64,000 nt of DNA from Streptomyces pseudovenezuelae (GTDB taxonomy: Bacteria; Actinomycetota; Actinomycetes; Streptomycetales; Streptomycetaceae). The stretch is taken from NCBI RefSeq assembly GCF_029892565.1, contig NZ_JARXVH010000002.1, forward strand, positions 186,001-250,000, given 5' to 3'. Below the pieces are notes generated by a model, which saw only the letters and a program-made list of their open reading frames with translations, was not told the DNA's origin and did not search any database. Shown piece after piece: positions 61,117-64,000 of this stretch (position 1 is the stretch's first letter; every line of letters starts with the position of its first letter). The translations under genes and the position numbers were made by a program.

Positions 61117-61410
61117 ATGATCTCAACACGACGTATCGTCGCCGCCGTTGGTCTTGCCGTCGGTATCACCGGTCTGGCCGCGCCGATGGCGGGCGCGGCC
61201 GAGGCGGCCGCACCGGACGCCGGGAAAATCAACCCGATCGCCACGCTCGACTCGCTCACCGTGAGCGACATCCCCGAGCAGCACAAGTCGGCGATCCCGC
61301 GGCCTTCCGGCCAGCTGCAGCAGCTGAACAAGCTCAACGACCTCAACCAGCTGCACCAGGTCACCGACCTCGCCGCCCCCGTGACCGGGCTGCTCGAGGG
61401 CATGGAGTAG
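61117..61410 (+). CDS. Small secreted protein
   Basis: This 97-residue protein has a signal peptide (MISTRRIVAAVGLAVGITGLAAPMAGA) and a mature part of ~65 residues with no Cys. The mature part has a Gln/Leu/Asn-rich helical stretch (GQLQQLNKLNDLNQLHQV). It resembles small secreted proteins common in Streptomyces whose role is not known. A strong terminator follows. Confidence 0.75.
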   Translation: MISTRRIVAAVGLAVGITGLAAPMAGAAEAAAPDAGKINPIATLDSLTVSDIPEQHKSAIPRPSGQLQQLNKLNDLNQLHQVTDLAAPVTGLLEGME

Positions 61411-61436
61411 TCGGCCGAACGTCGCACGTCCCAGCC

Positions 61437-61466
61437 AAGGGCCGCCCGGAACACCGGGCGGCCCTT
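61437..61466 (+). terminator. Strong stem-loop after the small secreted protein gene
   Basis: AAGGGCCGCCCGG (61437-61449) pairs perfectly with CCGGGCGGCCCTT (61454-61466) around AACA. Confidence 0.9.
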
Positions 61467-61544
61467 GACATTGCCTGAGTCGGATCGCAGCATCGCCATA
61501 GAACGTGAATCAAGCTTCACCTGGCGAACGCAAAGGTGCGTACG

Positions 61545-63005
61545 ATGCCCATCACCCGTGACCTGTTCATCGGCGGCAAGGACGTGCCCGCCGCCTCCGG
61601 CCGGACCGCCGAGGATCTGAATCCGTACACCGGGGAGGTGTACGCGACCGTGGCCGCCGCGAGCCCGGAGGACGTACGGCGGGCCGTGGACGCGGCCGAC
61701 GCCGCCTTCGAGGAGTGGGCGGCACTGGCGCCCTTCGCCCGGCGGGCGATCTTCCTCAAGGCGGCCGATCTGCTGGACGCCCGGGGCGAGCAGGTCGCCG
61801 AGCTGATGGCCCGGGAGGCGGGCGGCACCCGGCCCTGGGCGTACTTCAACGTGGCCCTGGCCGCGAACATCCTGCGCGAGGCCGCCGCCGCGATCACCGC
61901 ACCGCGCGGCGAGGTGCTCAGCACCCAGGAGCAGGGCGCGTTCGGACTGGCCGTGCGTGAACCGCTGGGCGTGGTCGCCGCGTTCGCGCCGTGGAACGCC
62001 CCGGTGATCCTCGGGGTACGCGCCGTCGCGGCGCCGCTCGCGGCCGGCAACACGGTCGTCGTCAAGCCCAGCGAGGACGCGCCGCTCGCCTGCGGACTGC
62101 TCGTCGCCGATGTACTGCGCGAGGCCGGGCTGCCCGACGGCGTGCTCAACGTGGTCACCAACGCCCCTGAGGACGCCGCCGAGATCGCCGAGGCGCTCAT
62201 CGCCGACGAGCGGGTACGGGCCGTCAACTTCACCGGCTCCACCGGCGTCGGCCGCATCATCGGCGAGCACGCGGCCCGCCATCTCAAGCCCGCCGTACTG
62301 GAGTTGGGCGGCAAGAACGCGGTGATCGTCCTCGACGACGCCGACGTGGACTACGCGGTCGACGCCGTCACCTTCAGCGTGTTCATGAACGCCGGCCAGA
62401 TCTGCATGTCCGGCGACCGGATCCTCGTACACGAGTCGCTGGCCGAGGAGTTCACCGCCAAGTTCGCCGCGAAGGTGGCCTCGCTGCAGGCCGGTGACCC
62501 GTCGGACCCGCACACCGTGGTGGGCCCGCTGGTGAGCGCGTCGTCGGCGCGGCGGGTGGCCGCGCTGGTCGGGGACGCCGTGGCCAAGGGCGCGAAGGTC
62601 GTCGTCGGCGCGGGCGAGCCCGAAGAGGCCGTGCACCCGGCGACCGTACTGAGCGATGTGCCGAAGGACGCCGAGCTGTACTACGCGGAGGCGTTCGGAC
62701 CGGTCTGCGTGCTCGACACCTTCGCAGACGACGCCACCGCGGTGGCCGTCGCCAACGACACCGACAACGGACTGACCTGCGGCATCATCACCGAGAACGC
62801 CACCCACGGGCTGGCCGTCGCGCGCCGGATCCGCACCGGCATCGTGCACATCAACGACCAGTCGGTGGCCGACGAACCACAGGCCCCCTTCGGCGGGGTG
62901 AAGGCCTCCGGGTACGGGCGCTTCGGCGGTCGCTGGGGCATCGAGGCGTTCTCCAACACCCGCTGGGTGACCATCGCCACCCAGCAGGCGCACTACCCCT
63001 TCTAG
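61545..63005 (+). CDS. NAD(P)-dependent aldehyde dehydrogenase (aromatic-aldehyde type)
   Basis: This 486-residue enzyme oxidises an aldehyde to the acid. The catalytic Cys is in NAGQICMSGDRI and the general base Glu in VLELGGKNAV; FAPWNAPV and FTGSTGVGR bind the cofactor. Sequence around VVAAFAPWNAPVILGVRAVAAPLA resembles salicylaldehyde/vanillin/benzaldehyde dehydrogenases. The ATG at 61545, eight bases after AAAGG, is preferred over GTG at 61536. Confidence 0.9.
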   Translation: MPITRDLFIGGKDVPAASGRTAEDLNPYTGEVYATVAAASPEDVRRAVDAADAAFEEWAALAPFARRAIFLKAADLLDARGEQVAELMAREAGGTRPWAYFNVALAANILREAAAAITAPRGEVLSTQEQGAFGLAVREPLGVVAAFAPWNAPVILGVRAVAAPLAAGNTVVVKPSEDAPLACGLLVADVLREAGLPDGVLNVVTNAPEDAAEIAEALIADERVRAVNFTGSTGVGRIIGEHAARHLKPAVLELGGKNAVIVLDDADVDYAVDAVTFSVFMNAGQICMSGDRILVHESLAEEFTAKFAAKVASLQAGDPSDPHTVVGPLVSASSARRVAALVGDAVAKGAKVVVGAGEPEEAVHPATVLSDVPKDAELYYAEAFGPVCVLDTFADDATAVAVANDTDNGLTCGIITENATHGLAVARRIRTGIVHINDQSVADEPQAPFGGVKASGYGRFGGRWGIEAFSNTRWVTIATQQAHYPF

Positions 63006-63021
63006 GCTCAACGCCCAAGAA

Positions 63022-64000
63022 TCACCCCGCCGTTGCCAGGAACTGCGTGGCCGCCAGCTCCGCGTACAGCGGGTCGCCGGCCACCAGTTCGCGGTGGGTG
63101 CCCACGGCCCGTACCCGGCCCGCGTCCATCACCACGATCCGGTCCGCCGTCGTCACCGTCGACAACCGGTGGGCGACGACCAACACCGTCGTCGTACGGG
63201 CGACATCGGCGACCGTGTCACGCAACGCGGCCTCGTTCACCGCGTCCAGCTGCGAGGTGGCCTCGTCGAGCAGCAGGAGGCGGGGGCGGCGCAGCAGCGC
63301 GCGGGCGATGGCCACACGCTGCCGTTCGCCGCCCGAGAGCTTGGTACCCCGGTGGCCGACCAGAGTGTCAACGCCCTTGGGCAGCCGGGAGATCAGGCCG
63401 TCCAGGCGGGTCGTCCTGAGCACGCGGGTGAGCGCGTCGCCGTCGGCCTCCGGGTTGCCCAGCAGCAAGTTGTCCCGCAGGGAGCCGGACAGGACGGGCG
63501 CGTCCTGCTCGACGTACCCGATCGCGGACCGGAGCTTGGGCAACTCCCAGTCCTCAAGGGCGCGTCCGTCGAGGGTGATCGCGCCCGACTCGGGGTCGTA
63601 GAACCGCTCGATGAGGGAGAACACCGTCGTCTTGCCCGCGCCGGACGGGCCCACGAACGCCGTCATTCCCTGGGCCGGCACGGCGAACGTCACCCCGTGG
63701 TGGACGTAGGGCAGGTCGTCGGCGTACCGGAAGCGGACGTCGGTGAAGGCGAGCGCGGCCGGTTCGGCGTCGGTGGAGGGCAACGGGGCGGGCTCGGCCG
63801 CCGGTTCGGCGGGCAGGCTCAGTGCCTCCTGGATACGGGCGAGGGCCGCGGCACCCGTCTGGTACTGGGTGATCGCGCCGACCACCTGCTGGATCGGCTG
63901 CATCAGATAGAAGACGTAGAGCAGGAACGCGACCAGTGTGCCGACGTCGATGGCCCCCGTCGCGACCCGTGCCCCGCCCACCGCGAGCACCGTGATGAAG
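63022..64000 (-). CDS. ABC exporter, fused permease/ATPase (partial, C-terminal part)
   Basis: The C-terminal ~325 residues are present; the start lies beyond the right edge. The last membrane helices ([15 protein letters not shown]) are followed by an ATPase with [37 protein letters not shown] and the His switch VVAHRLSTV. It is of the multidrug/lipid half-exporter type. The substrate is unknown. Confidence 0.92.
   Translation of the reverse strand, partial: FITVLAVGGARVATGAIDVGTLVAFLLYVFYLMQPIQQVVGAITQYQTGAAALARIQEALSLPAEPAAEPAPLPSTDAEPAALAFTDVRFRYADDLPYVHHGVTFAVPAQGMTAFVGPSGAGKTTVFSLIERFYDPESGAITLDGRALEDWELPKLRSAIGYVEQDAPVLSGSLRDNLLLGNPEADGDALTRVLRTTRLDGLISRLPKGVDTLVGHRGTKLSGGERQRVAIARALLRRPRLLLLDEATSQLDAVNEAALRDTVADVARTTTVLVVAHRLSTVTTADRIVVMDAGRVRAVGTHRELVAGDPLYAELAATQFLATAG

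Noticed and set aside
61005..63005. Open frame on the minus strand across the aldehyde dehydrogenase gene
   Set aside because: Only its last 121 codons (60579-60944) are a real gene, the SnoaL-like protein; the upstream extension is antisense to the dehydrogenase and has no motif.

Overview
The window is high-GC chromosomal DNA of a Streptomyces or close relative. Third codon positions are strongly GC-biased, GTG and TTG starts are common, and the gene families are typical of the genus: a subtilisin-inhibitor-like protein, a streptogrisin-type protease, SpoIIE-type phosphatases with PAS/GAF sensors, many ECF or MarR/TetR/ArsR regulators, and a vanHAX-vanK glycopeptide resistance set. About 50 protein genes are supported. 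Both ends are cut: a cytochrome b gene at the left and an ABC transporter at the right. I see no rRNA, tRNA or CRISPR array. The species cannot be named from this sequence alone.

Layout. 1-8 kb: an ECF41-type sigma factor translationally coupled to a cytochrome b (qcrB) gene; a drug exporter with a hemerythrin-like protein; an alkyl-DNA repair pair (ogt plus a 2-oxoglutarate oxygenase); a small Fic/Doc-like toxin-antitoxin pair; and a membrane protein that fuses sigma-like, zinc-finger and lectin parts. 8-16.7 kb: lactate monooxygenase-like enzyme, alpha/beta hydrolase, purine/cytosine permease, a secreted protease inhibitor, a STAS protein, a second MFS exporter and an ArsR/SRPBCC pair. 16.7-22.8 kb: a complete double-glycine peptide export cassette (precursor, HlyD-type adaptor, C39-peptidase ABC transporter, second ABC transporter) with no visible modification enzyme. 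23.6-31.6 kb: a secreted serine protease, two divergent PP2C-type phosphatases, an OhrR-like regulator and an esterase. 31.7-40 kb: nucleotidyltransferase, methyltransferase-like protein, glycosyltransferase, isochorismatase-like hydrolase with its MarR regulator, phosphoesterase, phosphotransferase and XdhC.

40.2-52.6 kb is the most notable part: a Tet(M)/OtrA-type ribosomal protection GTPase with a possible leader peptide, a secreted GH5 enzyme, a short segment bounded by 20-bp inverted repeats, and a van cluster arranged as vanX-vanA-vanH (minus), murF2 (plus), vanK (minus), vanS-like (plus). No vanR or vanJ lies in the window. vanH, murF2 and vanK share closely related upstream boxes, and the vanH-murF2 spacer is a large imperfect palindrome, which suggests one response regulator controls all three. 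vanH makes D-lactate, vanA makes D-Ala-D-Lac, vanX destroys D-Ala-D-Ala, murF2 would load the depsipeptide on the muramyl tripeptide, and vanK would add the branch glycine.

52.6-64 kb: TetR regulator, UGT-like glycosyltransferase, secreted GH27 alpha-galactosidase with a ricin-type lectin domain, a lone cytochrome oxidase subunit I gene, an ECF sigma factor with a membrane partner, a SnoaL-like protein, a small secreted protein, an aldehyde dehydrogenase and the partial ABC transporter. All calls come from reading the sequence; no database search was run.
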